Position numbers and translations under genes: made by a program. DNA of 42,238 nucleotides, taken from a virus. The stretch spans positions 1 through 42,238 of IMG/VR virus record IMGVR_UViG_3300044622_000236. One strand, given 5' to 3'. The stretch's first letter is position 1; each line of letters opens with the position of its first letter. The notes beneath the pieces were generated by a model, which was not told the DNA's origin, made no database searches, and saw only the letters and a list, made by a program, of their open reading frames with translations. Shown here one piece after another: positions 9,301 through 17,046 of this stretch.

Positions 9301-12300
9301 TGTTTGGCAAGCGGTTGAAGGAGGTGATGCTTAACCTCTATCGCACCAACAAGGCTGTACGTAAGCAGGCAGATCAGTATCTTGCGCGGTTCCCCGACAC
9401 CTACGCTGGCGAGACCCGTGAGGACCAGATTGCCCTTGCCGTTGAAGAAGTGCTAGCAGAAGCGTCTGCTGCTGGGCCCAAGGTCAAGGACGCCTCGGCT
9501 CTGCGTGCTGCGTTTAACCGCGTAGCCAACCTGATCCGCAAGTTCCTGAACGCGATGGGTTTCCCCGTCACGTATACAAACAATGAGATCAATGAGATCT
9601 TGATACAGGCGCATGGCGCGGTGGTGGCTGGACAGCGTAAGGAACGTATTGGCGATGGCACGATCAAGTACCAGCGCAGACAAGCAGAAGAACATCTAAG
9701 CAGAGTGTTTGACGGGAACCCCACGGCTCCGCCTTACAACAGCAAAATAGGTGACGGGGTGCGTGGCGCTCTGGGTAGGGTTGCGGACAGCATCGTTGAA
9801 GGATCCCTGTCGTTCCTTTCTATCACGCAGATTGCTGAAGTCTGGGCGTCGGAGTTGCCTGCCGCAGCAAAACTTGACATCTTGCTTGGCAGGCGTGGCG
9901 CTAGCGAGATGGCGCGGCGAGAAGAGGTCAGCACTAACGTCACCAAATGGTTTGATCTGTCTAACGAGTACCGTGACACCCCCGAAAAGCTCGACATGTT
10001 CTTTAAGGTCGCCAATATGACTACGGTCTATCAGGTTGATCCGTTGAACTCTGTGAGCAGGGCTGTGTTGAACAAGCCGCGTAATCAAATGACTTCGTTT
10101 GACCGTGTAGCGTACGACATCATCACAGAGTACGACCGTCTTCCGGCCAACCTGCGTAAGGCTTACAAGGACCTGCGTGCGGAGTATGAAACCAAGTCAA
10201 ATGAACTGTTTGCTCTCATGGAGCAGCGGCTTGGCAAAGATGTTGTCGATAAACTGAAAGCTAAGTACGACTCTAAGCGTTTGCAGGTGTACCTACCGCT
10301 GTGGCGTAGCGGCAATTACTGGCTCACGTACACGGACCGTAACGGCGAGACAATTACTTCTGCTTACGCAAGTGATATTGATAGAAAACGTGCAACGGAA
10401 GCAGCGAAAGCTGATGGTGGTAAAGACTTCCAAGACTTCAGTCGGCTGCGTGAAGCCCGTGAACGAGGGGCTCCGCCTACCGGGTTCTTGGGTGATGTAG
10501 TCCGTGAGATGGAAGCCAAGGGCGCACCGCAAGACATGATTGATGCGGTGTACGAAACGTTCTTAAACTACCTCCCTGCGGACTCTATCCGTCAGCAGTT
10601 CCAATCTCGTGAAAAATCGTACGACATGGCTACGGGCGTGGACCGGTACGGTATGTTTGGTTTTGAGCCTGACGTGTTTCAGGCTTACGCCAACGTCGCT
10701 TCGCGTATGGCTAATCAGTTGACTAATCTTGAGTACGCCATCCCTCTTGAAGAGACGATGAAGGAGCTTAAGAAGCAATCTGGCGGCGAGAAGCGAACTA
10801 ATTCTATGCTGGGTGCTGTATACGACAATTTGGAGAAGCAGGTAAACTTCATCCGCTACCCGGAAAAAAACTGGCTGGTAGACGGTGCAAGCTACTTTAG
10901 CTACCTGTGGTTCATCGCAGGCAACATCTCCTCCGCGCTGGTCAACACTACCCAGTTGCCAATGGTTGTTATGCCGTTGCTTGGCGGCAAGTATGGTCCT
11001 ACCAAGTCGTTCGCGGCTATGGAGCGGGCCATGTCCACCTACTTCAACGGTAGTTGGGACAGCAACAACGGCGGCAAAAAAGCGTTCCCGTCCGACTTTA
11101 CTTTCGGGGCTGCTGAAGGACTCGATAACAAGTACAAGAAACTGTACAACGCGGCGGTGTCGCGCTCAATCATCCGGCGTTCTACTGGCTACGAAATCAC
11201 GGAACTGCAGAAAGCTGGAGTCAAGGATTACGTCGGTACCAACGCTCGGGTCGTGCATGGTCTTGGCTGGCTGTTCCAGAACTCGGAGCGGTTCAACCGC
11301 GAAGTGACCCTCCTTGCTGCATTTGATCTTGCTTACGAAGCTTCCGGCGACGTAGACAAAGCCATCGAAGAAGCCATCAAGGTGGTCAACGACGCCCACG
11401 GCTCGGCACTTGCGGAGACCGGACCACGCCTCTTCCAGCAGGGGTTCGGTAAGGTGATGTTCACCTTTAAGCGCTTCGCACAGGCGCAGATCTACTTGCT
11501 GTCAAAACTGTTTAAGCAAGCATTTAAAGATGCTGATCCTCGTACCCGCGAAGTCGCACGGAGTCAGTTGATTGGAGTTTTCGGTGCTTCGTTCTTGATT
11601 GCTGGCCTGCAGGGCATGCCTCTGTATGGCGCGGTAGAGTTCTTGGCGAACCTGCTCATGGGCGACGACGATGAACCGTACGACTTCAGCGCATACGTAG
11701 ACTCTAAGTATGGCGTGATGGGCCGCAAGGGGTTGCTGAACGAGTTAATTGGGCTGGACATTGCATCTCGTACCGGCTTCAACGGAATGATTTGGCGCGA
11801 TGACCACAGGCGTATGGCTGAGGTCGGACCCTTCCTTTATGCACTTGAGCAGGCAATGGGCCCTGCCTACGGCGCGTTCCTCAGTGGGCAGCGCGGCTAT
11901 GAGTTGTTCAAGGAAGGCGAGTACATGCGCTCAATCGAGGCCATCACGCCATCGTTCATACGCAACGGGTTTAAGACTCTGCGTATGGCTGAGGAGGGTG
12001 TGCGGAACAAAGACGGTACGCCTATCGTCGAGGACATAAGCGGCTACAACTTGATGATGCAGCTTGTTGGCTTCACGCCGAGTGAAGTCTCCGCGAAACG
12101 CGAAGAAGCAAGTATGGAGTCAAAGCTGAGCGAGAAACTTGAGAAGCGTCGTGATTCCCTGCTGAACCAATACGCTGCGGCTTGGATGGAGAAGGACCGA
12201 GAGGGCGTCCAAGAAGCCCTCCGTAGTATTCGTGCGTTCAACGAGCGCAACCCGATGCGCCCGTATTTTATTAAGGCGAGCACGCTTCGCAAATCAATTC

Positions 12301-12395
12301 TGGACAGACGCGAGAAGCAGTTGATGTCCGTGAACGGACTCTATCTCTCACCGTACGAGCGATACAGGGTCGAGCAGCTTAAGTCTGGAGGCTAA
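6327..12395 (+). CDS. Giant (2,022 aa) polyvalent-type internal virion protein
   Basis: The N-terminus is a small domain (residues 1-35, YVVTMPDGKKYAI) followed by Gly/Ala-rich hydrophobic helices to about residue 265, including EEGAQEAASQIGQNL. Charged linkers follow. Residues about 590-650 resemble a winged helix (ATGLKLPEVRALRDALIGSG). At 979-988 the motif LFHESLGHFG carries H981-E982 and H986, an HExxGH signature like the metallopeptidase-like domains in phage polyvalent proteins. The C-terminal half (about 1200-2022) is a long conserved helical region with hydrophobic helices near residues 1520-1560 and 1750-1785. By family resemblance it matches large polyvalent-protein-associated domains. 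Such proteins are packaged and injected with the DNA. Whether the zincin site is active is unknown. Its stop overlaps the convergent minus-strand gene. Confidence 0.65.
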   Translation: MPRYVVTMPDGKKYAINGPAGASKEQVIAAVQRRIGAGEEKDTTLGGELKEAVKGFIPGAAGLLETAATGAAALLPEEQEMAVRAKAAQLAGAARETFEAAPGYGESVGRKFGEALGSTAPFFALGPLGAAGRAGALGLGVGAGAGEARQRAEEEGGEEAKGTATAAGAVIGASEAIPVFNFIKRLPGNMQMSIVDRVKRAFLAGGEEGAQEAASQIGQNLIARGLYKPNQALIEGVGEEAAYGAGVGGFIQVLTDMALGRRAQPVQPPPPSAEEKLTTPPAPPTAPAGTQAAAQQDVAEQVKTATTVKQALSEEDDAAEEARLEREAREEYERQQALADLERREYSAQTLREAAEAEALAPVDEDAPYYPPTAREADVARAMSEEARAALDMNLGERLMGDESEEKRIKESAGNGAALQYPDYKSFLNAGLQAGLSEQDIAEITGVRNEQDFLDLREQEINQFVEAPAQDAVRRVYEKGGQPYSSNAFGPGRKGVEYIDAEGVQQFEPFEAAAPTTPTTEITSEPVSTRAGEADVGAAPRGAALSVQRGAPAGQEAAGSEGAGVEPVGGVAERVDEREGAVSPALTDDKTKNARAAGLDYVRSTGKVDALGLQKATGLKLPEVRALRDALIGSGAIVPVPGKKNFYQVFEDYRPAATKPVREDVQDDTDEAVIEEARARADARLRAKNAEAIKVQERADEASERAPAPQRRPTFKGVPKGTLAEDMRIAAAALDEEKAAAQLASLEQRINQAERRSSDKTLKPAERAEQRRLVKTLTDELRQRRSQRGLDLVGGSAKPSLSRAETEVLNSIKSAARFLNASGKMNDADRERYNAEIKKPKPDLAKLRKLVDKVASREDEDVGGIESNEDFYTTREQYELDEEGTYFYTERQNEYTRRGELKPLKFRRGEGKGLSASGVQATVSRIVKGWKNAPKINVVQSYTDLPGQHFPNTQGIYADGEIYLVADNLSDVAEVKATLFHESLGHFGLEQVFGKRLKEVMLNLYRTNKAVRKQADQYLARFPDTYAGETREDQIALAVEEVLAEASAAGPKVKDASALRAAFNRVANLIRKFLNAMGFPVTYTNNEINEILIQAHGAVVAGQRKERIGDGTIKYQRRQAEEHLSRVFDGNPTAPPYNSKIGDGVRGALGRVADSIVEGSLSFLSITQIAEVWASELPAAAKLDILLGRRGASEMARREEVSTNVTKWFDLSNEYRDTPEKLDMFFKVANMTTVYQVDPLNSVSRAVLNKPRNQMTSFDRVAYDIITEYDRLPANLRKAYKDLRAEYETKSNELFALMEQRLGKDVVDKLKAKYDSKRLQVYLPLWRSGNYWLTYTDRNGETITSAYASDIDRKRATEAAKADGGKDFQDFSRLREARERGAPPTGFLGDVVREMEAKGAPQDMIDAVYETFLNYLPADSIRQQFQSREKSYDMATGVDRYGMFGFEPDVFQAYANVASRMANQLTNLEYAIPLEETMKELKKQSGGEKRTNSMLGAVYDNLEKQVNFIRYPEKNWLVDGASYFSYLWFIAGNISSALVNTTQLPMVVMPLLGGKYGPTKSFAAMERAMSTYFNGSWDSNNGGKKAFPSDFTFGAAEGLDNKYKKLYNAAVSRSIIRRSTGYEITELQKAGVKDYVGTNARVVHGLGWLFQNSERFNREVTLLAAFDLAYEASGDVDKAIEEAIKVVNDAHGSALAETGPRLFQQGFGKVMFTFKRFAQAQIYLLSKLFKQAFKDADPRTREVARSQLIGVFGASFLIAGLQGMPLYGAVEFLANLLMGDDDEPYDFSAYVDSKYGVMGRKGLLNELIGLDIASRTGFNGMIWRDDHRRMAEVGPFLYALEQAMGPAYGAFLSGQRGYELFKEGEYMRSIEAITPSFIRNGFKTLRMAEEGVRNKDGTPIVEDISGYNLMMQLVGFTPSEVSAKREEASMESKLSEKLEKRRDSLLNQYAAAWMEKDREGVQEALRSIRAFNERNPMRPYFIKASTLRKSILDRREKQLMSVNGLYLSPYERYRVEQLKSGG

Positions 12396-12604
12396 GCAAC
12401 GCGCCAGACTCTCACGCCAAGGTGTCCTTCCTTGGACGAGGCATAGGATTTAACTTTTATACCGCATGCCTTGGCGCGGGAGTCTGCTGCGTATATCAAC
12501 CCTGCTGGCCTTACTGTAGGAATAAAGAACGAGTCCCCTACGTCCATGCCTTGAAACGGGAAGACCCACTCAGGCTCCTTCAGGTTTAGATCTTGATTCG
12601 GCAA
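12392..12604 (-). CDS. Small conserved phage protein (70 aa)
   Basis: Codes for 70 residues: an acidic N-terminus, the central motif FQGMDVGDSFFIPT, then a basic helix with SRAKACGIKVKSYAS and an ending GVRVWRV. This pattern (GDSFF, a central helix, a C-terminal RVWR strand) recurs in small proteins of many phages; I recall it as a domain of unknown function, possibly DNA-binding. It overlaps the end of the primase-helicase gene by 35 nt, so it is probably translated from the same message. It ends tail-to-tail with the giant protein, sharing 3 nt, so no room remains for a separate terminator between the two opposing operons. Confidence 0.65.
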   Translation of the reverse strand: MPNQDLNLKEPEWVFPFQGMDVGDSFFIPTVRPAGLIYAADSRAKACGIKVKSYASSKEGHLGVRVWRVA

Positions 12605-15416
12605 CGATCTTCTCCACTAGTTCTATAGGCGTAGTCAACTTAAACACGTAGCAGCGGATGCCGTTCAAAGTGCCGCCCTTCCATCCGGGAGTCAGCCGCT
12701 TCTTCTCCTCCACGCCGAGGAATACGCCCTTTTTGGTCAGGACTTGCTCCATTTCGGCGGTGCTGACCTTGCACTCAAGCGTAAGGAAGTTATTAAAATG
12801 CTTGGTAGAGATATAAAAACGACCGGTGTCCAACTCCATGCGTCCCTTCAATGGCCCATAGATATCCGTAGTGCTAAGACCGTTGTTAAATATCAGGATG
12901 CCTCGGTGGTTTTCTGAGAAGAACTCTGTAATCAGTCCCTCATAGTCGATTGCCTGCTCCTTGGAGGTCTTGTCTCGCACCATGATCGACTGAAGCATCA
13001 CGGCGTCAAACACACGGTCAAGGTCGTACTCGACGATATTAAAGTCTCTGGCGAACTCAAGTCCGGCAAACGTAGCTGCAGCAGCGTTTTCAAAGAACCT
13101 ATAAGATATGTTCCTGCCAAATCTAGACTGGCCGATACGATCTCGCCAACGATTTATTGCTAGTTCCTTGTCAGCATCTGCCACGTTCATCAAGTTCTTG
13201 ATGTACTCACGCCCCGCCCACCCGTAGTTAACGTTGAACGGGTCAAAGGTCTGACTGCCCCAATCTGGGTTCTCCTCTAAATACGCAGGGCGCGGGATGC
13301 GGTACTCCATGTAACGAGCCATCTCACCAGTCGGGTTGCGCTTGGCTGCAAACAGCTTGTCAATCATGGATTCGTTGGAAGTCCACAGTGATATTTGTGC
13401 GGCAGATAGCTCCTGTTCACGCTCCGCGTTGACGCTAGCCTGCATACGGATCTTGCCTTTGCCTTGGGCAATGGAGTGAATAAGGTTCGATAGTTCTTTC
13501 GGATCTTTATCCTTCACTTCGTCGATGCCTAGTATGATGTTCTTAAAGTTAAGCGCACGCATGACGAACCCGTTGTCGGTCGCCTTGAACACGCTAGCAT
13601 CGTTAGGAGACGCAAAGACACTGACCGCTGCGATCAAAGCACCGGACTTGGCACCGCCCGTGTTGCCCGTGTAGCAGAACGTCATGCCCTTGGTCGTGCA
13701 GAACCGCATCAACGGAGACCCGAACGCCATGCCCATAGCGAAGGCATGCATCTCAAAGTCAGGCCGATTCAGCTCATGAGCGCACTCCTGCCACTTCTGA
13801 TAGCTACCACGCGGCTCCATCATCTTAGCCACGCCCTTGACTAGCGGAGACGTGGCCGACTTGCGTTCAGCCCCGTTACTGTCTATCTCGATAGCGCCGA
13901 GGATGAAGGCGCTGTTGTCTGCTGCCCAACCCATCTGGCTGCGGATGATGTCAGCAGCGCTCTGCGATTGGAGATACTGCGCCCACTTGTTCATGTAATC
14001 CATAAGCATAAACCAATGTTTTTGTGAAGGTGGAGTGACGCCCTCTTTGCCAAATATCTTCTTGAACATGTCAGGGGAGTTGAACACTTCCATCGACACG
14101 TCGAACTCGCGGGTCTCATGCGGCATCACCAAGCGTATGACGTAGACTTCACCCGCACCGGGGCTGTACTTTCGTTTGATAGGGAAGAAGTCATTGGTCG
14201 AGATCAACGACGGCTCAGGCTGTACCTTTACCCCTTCATCGTCTATCTCAGGGGGTGGGAGGTAGTACACGCCACCGTTTTTACCCCTGATGAACGGTCT
14301 AAGATGGGTGGGGAAGGGCGGAATTTCTTGGGGATTCGCTTCGACCCGAATTGCGTCCTCTTCACTAATCTTTTCGGTCGTCGGTGCTTCAACCAAGCGT
14401 CGTCCGATGCCAAGAGGATTACGAATCCGGCCTTTAAATGCGCATCCTTCGCACCGCTCGGGCCAAGTTGAGGCAAAGAAGTCGCAGCTACGTGGCGCTC
14501 CCACCGTTTGATTGGCTTTCCATACCGTCTTGTCATGGTCGTACTCGTCATGATCTTCAGATAATTGATGTATTGCCGATTCCCAATCTACACAATGCCG
14601 AGCGATACCCAACGCGGAGTACCACTCATCGTAAGAGATAGTCTTAGGGTTCAGCAGCGCGTGCTTGATCTGGGCACAGCCGGTGCCCTCAAGGCTCTTG
14701 ATAGCGATGTCTTGGAACGAAGTCTCGTAGTTGTCTATACGAGCGATCTTCTTGGTGTCATCGTCCATACCCTTGGGCAGGATGTCGAAGATGGAAGTGG
14801 CCTCGTTAGCCACGTCCCCTAGGTACTGCTTGAACTCAGCATACGACCACTCTTGGAAGTCCGTGTCCAAAAACTTGGTTGCAGAGGGTGGGTCCTTCTT
14901 GTAGTTGAGGCTGTCGGGGCATCTCAAGATACGGGCCGCATCAGCCGTGACCGCAGGGTCAATCTTGATATGGTCAAGGCACAGCTTCTTGAACTTGGAT
15001 GCGTAAAGCTTCCATTCAGCAGACGGCACGTCCTGATCAAGTATCCAATACGCATGGATGCCGCCGCCCGAATCTACCCGCACGGGAGGAGGGAGCTCGG
15101 TGACTTTGATGAAGTCGTCAAGCGCTGCAAGGGCTTCTTCCTTGCTTGCGTACTTCTTGTCGTTCTCAGGGTCAACGTCCAAGTCAATGAACAGCGTCTT
15201 GCAGAACAAGGCGCAGTCTGTCTTCCTGCTACGTTGGCTGAAACTGTTAAGCGCTACGAATACGTTTAACTTGTTCTGCTGTAGTTCATTGATGCAGTCT
15301 TCCAATTCGCTAGGCGACTCTGCAAACCGATGGTAAGTACGACCGTCACGGTCGATCCCGGCTGCACAGTACAAGCCCTGCGACGGTAATGCTTTCTCGT
15401 AAAATTCTTTTCGCAT
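12570..15416 (-). CDS. AEP-type primase fused to a DUF927/SF3-like helicase
   Basis: A 948-aa replication protein from the ATG at 15416. The longer frame from TTG at 15461 begins inside a terminator hairpin and is rejected. The N-terminal domain has archaeo-eukaryotic primase motifs: D78-L-D80 (metal binding), GGGIHAYW with H121, and RILRCPDSLNYK at 162-173. A linker carries Cys311, Cys322 and Cys325, possibly binding zinc. The C-terminal half has Walker A G584NTGGAKS591, Walker B ILGIDE (D632, E633) and a sensor-like LWTSNES. This fits a bifunctional enzyme that primes DNA synthesis and unwinds the fork. Together with the polymerase, ssDNA-binding candidate and helicase it makes a near-complete replisome. 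A terminator just upstream suggests its expression is tuned separately. Confidence 0.85.
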   Translation of the reverse strand: MRKEFYEKALPSQGLYCAAGIDRDGRTYHRFAESPSELEDCINELQQNKLNVFVALNSFSQRSRKTDCALFCKTLFIDLDVDPENDKKYASKEEALAALDDFIKVTELPPPVRVDSGGGIHAYWILDQDVPSAEWKLYASKFKKLCLDHIKIDPAVTADAARILRCPDSLNYKKDPPSATKFLDTDFQEWSYAEFKQYLGDVANEATSIFDILPKGMDDDTKKIARIDNYETSFQDIAIKSLEGTGCAQIKHALLNPKTISYDEWYSALGIARHCVDWESAIHQLSEDHDEYDHDKTVWKANQTVGAPRSCDFFASTWPERCEGCAFKGRIRNPLGIGRRLVEAPTTEKISEEDAIRVEANPQEIPPFPTHLRPFIRGKNGGVYYLPPPEIDDEGVKVQPEPSLISTNDFFPIKRKYSPGAGEVYVIRLVMPHETREFDVSMEVFNSPDMFKKIFGKEGVTPPSQKHWFMLMDYMNKWAQYLQSQSAADIIRSQMGWAADNSAFILGAIEIDSNGAERKSATSPLVKGVAKMMEPRGSYQKWQECAHELNRPDFEMHAFAMGMAFGSPLMRFCTTKGMTFCYTGNTGGAKSGALIAAVSVFASPNDASVFKATDNGFVMRALNFKNIILGIDEVKDKDPKELSNLIHSIAQGKGKIRMQASVNAEREQELSAAQISLWTSNESMIDKLFAAKRNPTGEMARYMEYRIPRPAYLEENPDWGSQTFDPFNVNYGWAGREYIKNLMNVADADKELAINRWRDRIGQSRFGRNISYRFFENAAAATFAGLEFARDFNIVEYDLDRVFDAVMLQSIMVRDKTSKEQAIDYEGLITEFFSENHRGILIFNNGLSTTDIYGPLKGRMELDTGRFYISTKHFNNFLTLECKVSTAEMEQVLTKKGVFLGVEEKKRLTPGWKGGTLNGIRCYVFKLTTPIELVEKIVAESRSKPEGA

Positions 15417-15430
15417 ATACGTCCACAGAT

Positions 15431-15459
15431 AAAAAAGGCGGGGCGAAGGCCACCCCGCC
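15431..15459 (-). terminator. Intrinsic terminator/attenuator upstream of the primase gene
   Basis: Read on the minus strand: a 7-bp GC stem (GGCGGGG / CCCCGCC, 15437-15459, loop 9 nt) followed by six T residues at 15436-15431. It lies between the HTH gene (stop at 15479) and the primase start (15416), both on the minus strand. It should therefore stop or attenuate transcription before the primase-helicase gene. Confidence 0.8.
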
Positions 15460-15478
15460 AAAAAAGGATAAGCCCTGC

Positions 15479-15793
15479 TTAAAGCACTACGGACTCCCCT
15501 ACCATCTTTGACAGATACGTCTTAGCGTCCAAAGTAGTCTTGCAGGGCAGCAACCCTGCTTCCATGTCTTTCTGGACGAGCGTGATGAAGGCTTCTACAG
15601 TCGCACGCTTTTGTTCGCGGATGTACTGCCCACGGAACCACGCGTAGATTGTAGTCTTAGACACCTGCAACACCTTGGCTACATAAAGCGCTGGCAGGTT
15701 TGCATCTACGCACAACCTGCCCAGTTGGACGCCCAAACGAGCCGGGTCTGCGTCTCGCAGTTCTAACAAAAACTTTTGACCATAGGACCGCAT
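15479..15793 (-). CDS. HTH protein, putative transcription regulator
   Basis: A 104-aa protein with a clear helix-turn-helix at residues about 36-60: LYVAKVLQVSKTTIYAWF, which matches a lambda-repressor/XRE-like pattern (helix, V-S-K-T-T-I-Y turn, recognition helix). The N-terminus (LLELRDADPARLGVQLGRLC) is helical. The C-terminal half (EAFITLVQKDMEAGLLP) is probably the dimerisation region. The start ATG at 15793 is preceded by AAGGTGAAG. It lies 9 nt after the ssDNA-binding candidate and just before the terminator at 15431-15459. It is one candidate for the protein that reads the palindromes at 24.5-32.5 kb, but nothing in the sequence ties it to them directly. Confidence 0.65.
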   Translation of the reverse strand: MRSYGQKFLLELRDADPARLGVQLGRLCVDANLPALYVAKVLQVSKTTIYAWFRGQYIREQKRATVEAFITLVQKDMEAGLLPCKTTLDAKTYLSKMVGESVVL

Positions 15794-15802
15794 GACTTCA
15801 CC

Positions 15803-16645
15803 TTACTTCTTGGACCACTTCTTGACAACGTCCGAGACATCGCCAGAAGGAGGGGCTTCAGACTTCTTGGGTTCACGGAGTTTAGGCTCATCAGACGCAA
15901 CAGGGGTAGCACTAGTCTGCTCCTCCGCCTGATAAACATTCAACTTGACTGCGTTCTCAGCAGCCGCAGACTCGCGCTGACGCTTGATCGTGTCAGTGTC
16001 ATCCTCAGGTACAACACCAATAGGCGAGAACAGCAGCTTAGGCACAGGCGACTTGGTGTCGAACTGCATCTTGGTCACGACACGCCCCGCGCTGATGTCG
16101 TTGTCCGCCAACTTCTGAATATACGGACGGAAGGGCCACTTGCCACCCTCTTCCTTGCCGAAGCAGGACGTAGCAGGGAGGACCAACTGCATGACATCGC
16201 CACCGGGGTCAGCAGGCAACACAACTGCGGTACGCCACGACAGACGGCACGCAGCACCGCTACCGCCCTGACCAGAACCCTTGATGCTGAACTGGCACTT
16301 GTCGCAAGCCTCAGCCTGAGGGATCTTGACTTCCTTGTCAGGGACCTTGGAGTCGGTTGACCAACAGGCAGGCGCGGTCTTCTCGCCTTCCTTATAGGTG
16401 CCGGTGTAATAGGTACGGCTCGGCGTGTGGGACATCTTCACGAAGATCACGTTCATGTGCCGGTCTTCGATGGCCCCGATCTCCTTGCCACCCGCCATCT
16501 TGCGGAACACGCCGCCCTTGATGGAGATGCGCTTGGACAGATTACCGCTGCCGCCACCCGCAACTGCGCGGGTATCGTCGTCAATGCCACGCGGAACAGT
16601 GGCAAGTTCGTTCTTAAGAATTGTAGCAGTGATATCGTTACTCAT
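15803..16645 (-). CDS. Putative ssDNA-binding protein with Cys cluster
   Basis: A 280-aa protein. Residues about 35-210 look like a beta-rich OB-type core (IEDRHMNVIFVKMSHTPSRTYY). A Cys cluster, C-x2-C at EACDKCQF plus a later Cys in AACRLSW, may bind zinc. The C-terminal 70 residues are disordered and rich in Glu, Ala and Pro. Layout and neighbours (primase-helicase, helicase, polymerase) match phage ssDNA-binding proteins, which coat single strands at the fork. Unlike classical SSB or gp2.5, it ends in a basic stretch (KKWSKK) rather than an acidic tip. The ATG at 16645 has AAGGAG 8 nt upstream. It could also be an unrelated replication accessory protein. Confidence 0.5.
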   Translation of the reverse strand: MSNDITATILKNELATVPRGIDDDTRAVAGGGSGNLSKRISIKGGVFRKMAGGKEIGAIEDRHMNVIFVKMSHTPSRTYYTGTYKEGEKTAPACWSTDSKVPDKEVKIPQAEACDKCQFSIKGSGQGGSGAACRLSWRTAVVLPADPGGDVMQLVLPATSCFGKEEGGKWPFRPYIQKLADNDISAGRVVTKMQFDTKSPVPKLLFSPIGVVPEDDTDTIKRQRESAAAENAVKLNVYQAEEQTSATPVASDEPKLREPKKSEAPPSGDVSDVVKKWSKK

Positions 16646-16650
16646 TTGAA

Positions 16651-17046
16651 CTACTCCTTACTAGATTTACGTACTGATACACCAAACTCTCTCATCACAC
16701 TTACCCCCGGTGGGAAGCCATCACCTTCGATGGCCTTCATATGCTCCTTGAAGTTGCCTTGGTGAATCCGCCGCTCAAGCAACTGCACGGCTTCATTATC
16801 CAAAACATACTTGTAGAAGTTGTCCCAGTCTTGGCAGAAGAACCGCTCGTTCACCTTGCGCATCACCGTACCGTGCGCCGTCTTGATACTGTCCGCGTTC
16901 ACAGCGTTGCAGATATCAAGCAGTGCCATCTCCAGCTTGTTCAAGTCAGCTTTAAGCGCTCCGTCAGCCGCCTCGTACTCACGCAGCAACTTGTCTCGCT
17001 GCCCTCGCACGGCTATGTATGTCTCAACCAAAGATTCAGTATTCAT
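16651..17046 (-). CDS. Conserved replication-neighbour protein (131 aa)
   Basis: The start is the ATG at 17046, in a TGATG junction with the helicase stop and with GGAGG 4 nt upstream, which indicates translational coupling. The N-terminal half is a helical pair (SLVETYIAVRGQRDKLLREY), the middle has TAHGTVMRKVNERF, and the C-terminus contains LLERRIHQGNFKE and FPPGVSV. This layout occurs in many phages beside ssDNA-binding and recombination genes, and such proteins are sometimes annotated as Gam-like or gp157-like. I cannot assign a firm function. Confidence 0.6.
   Translation of the reverse strand: MNTESLVETYIAVRGQRDKLLREYEAADGALKADLNKLEMALLDICNAVNADSIKTAHGTVMRKVNERFFCQDWDNFYKYVLDNEAVQLLERRIHQGNFKEHMKAIEGDGFPPGVSVMREFGVSVRKSSKE

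Noticed and set aside
15417-15461. N-terminal extension of the primase from a TTG at 15461
   Set aside because: The start lies within the terminator stem; the ATG at 15416 begins the conserved part.
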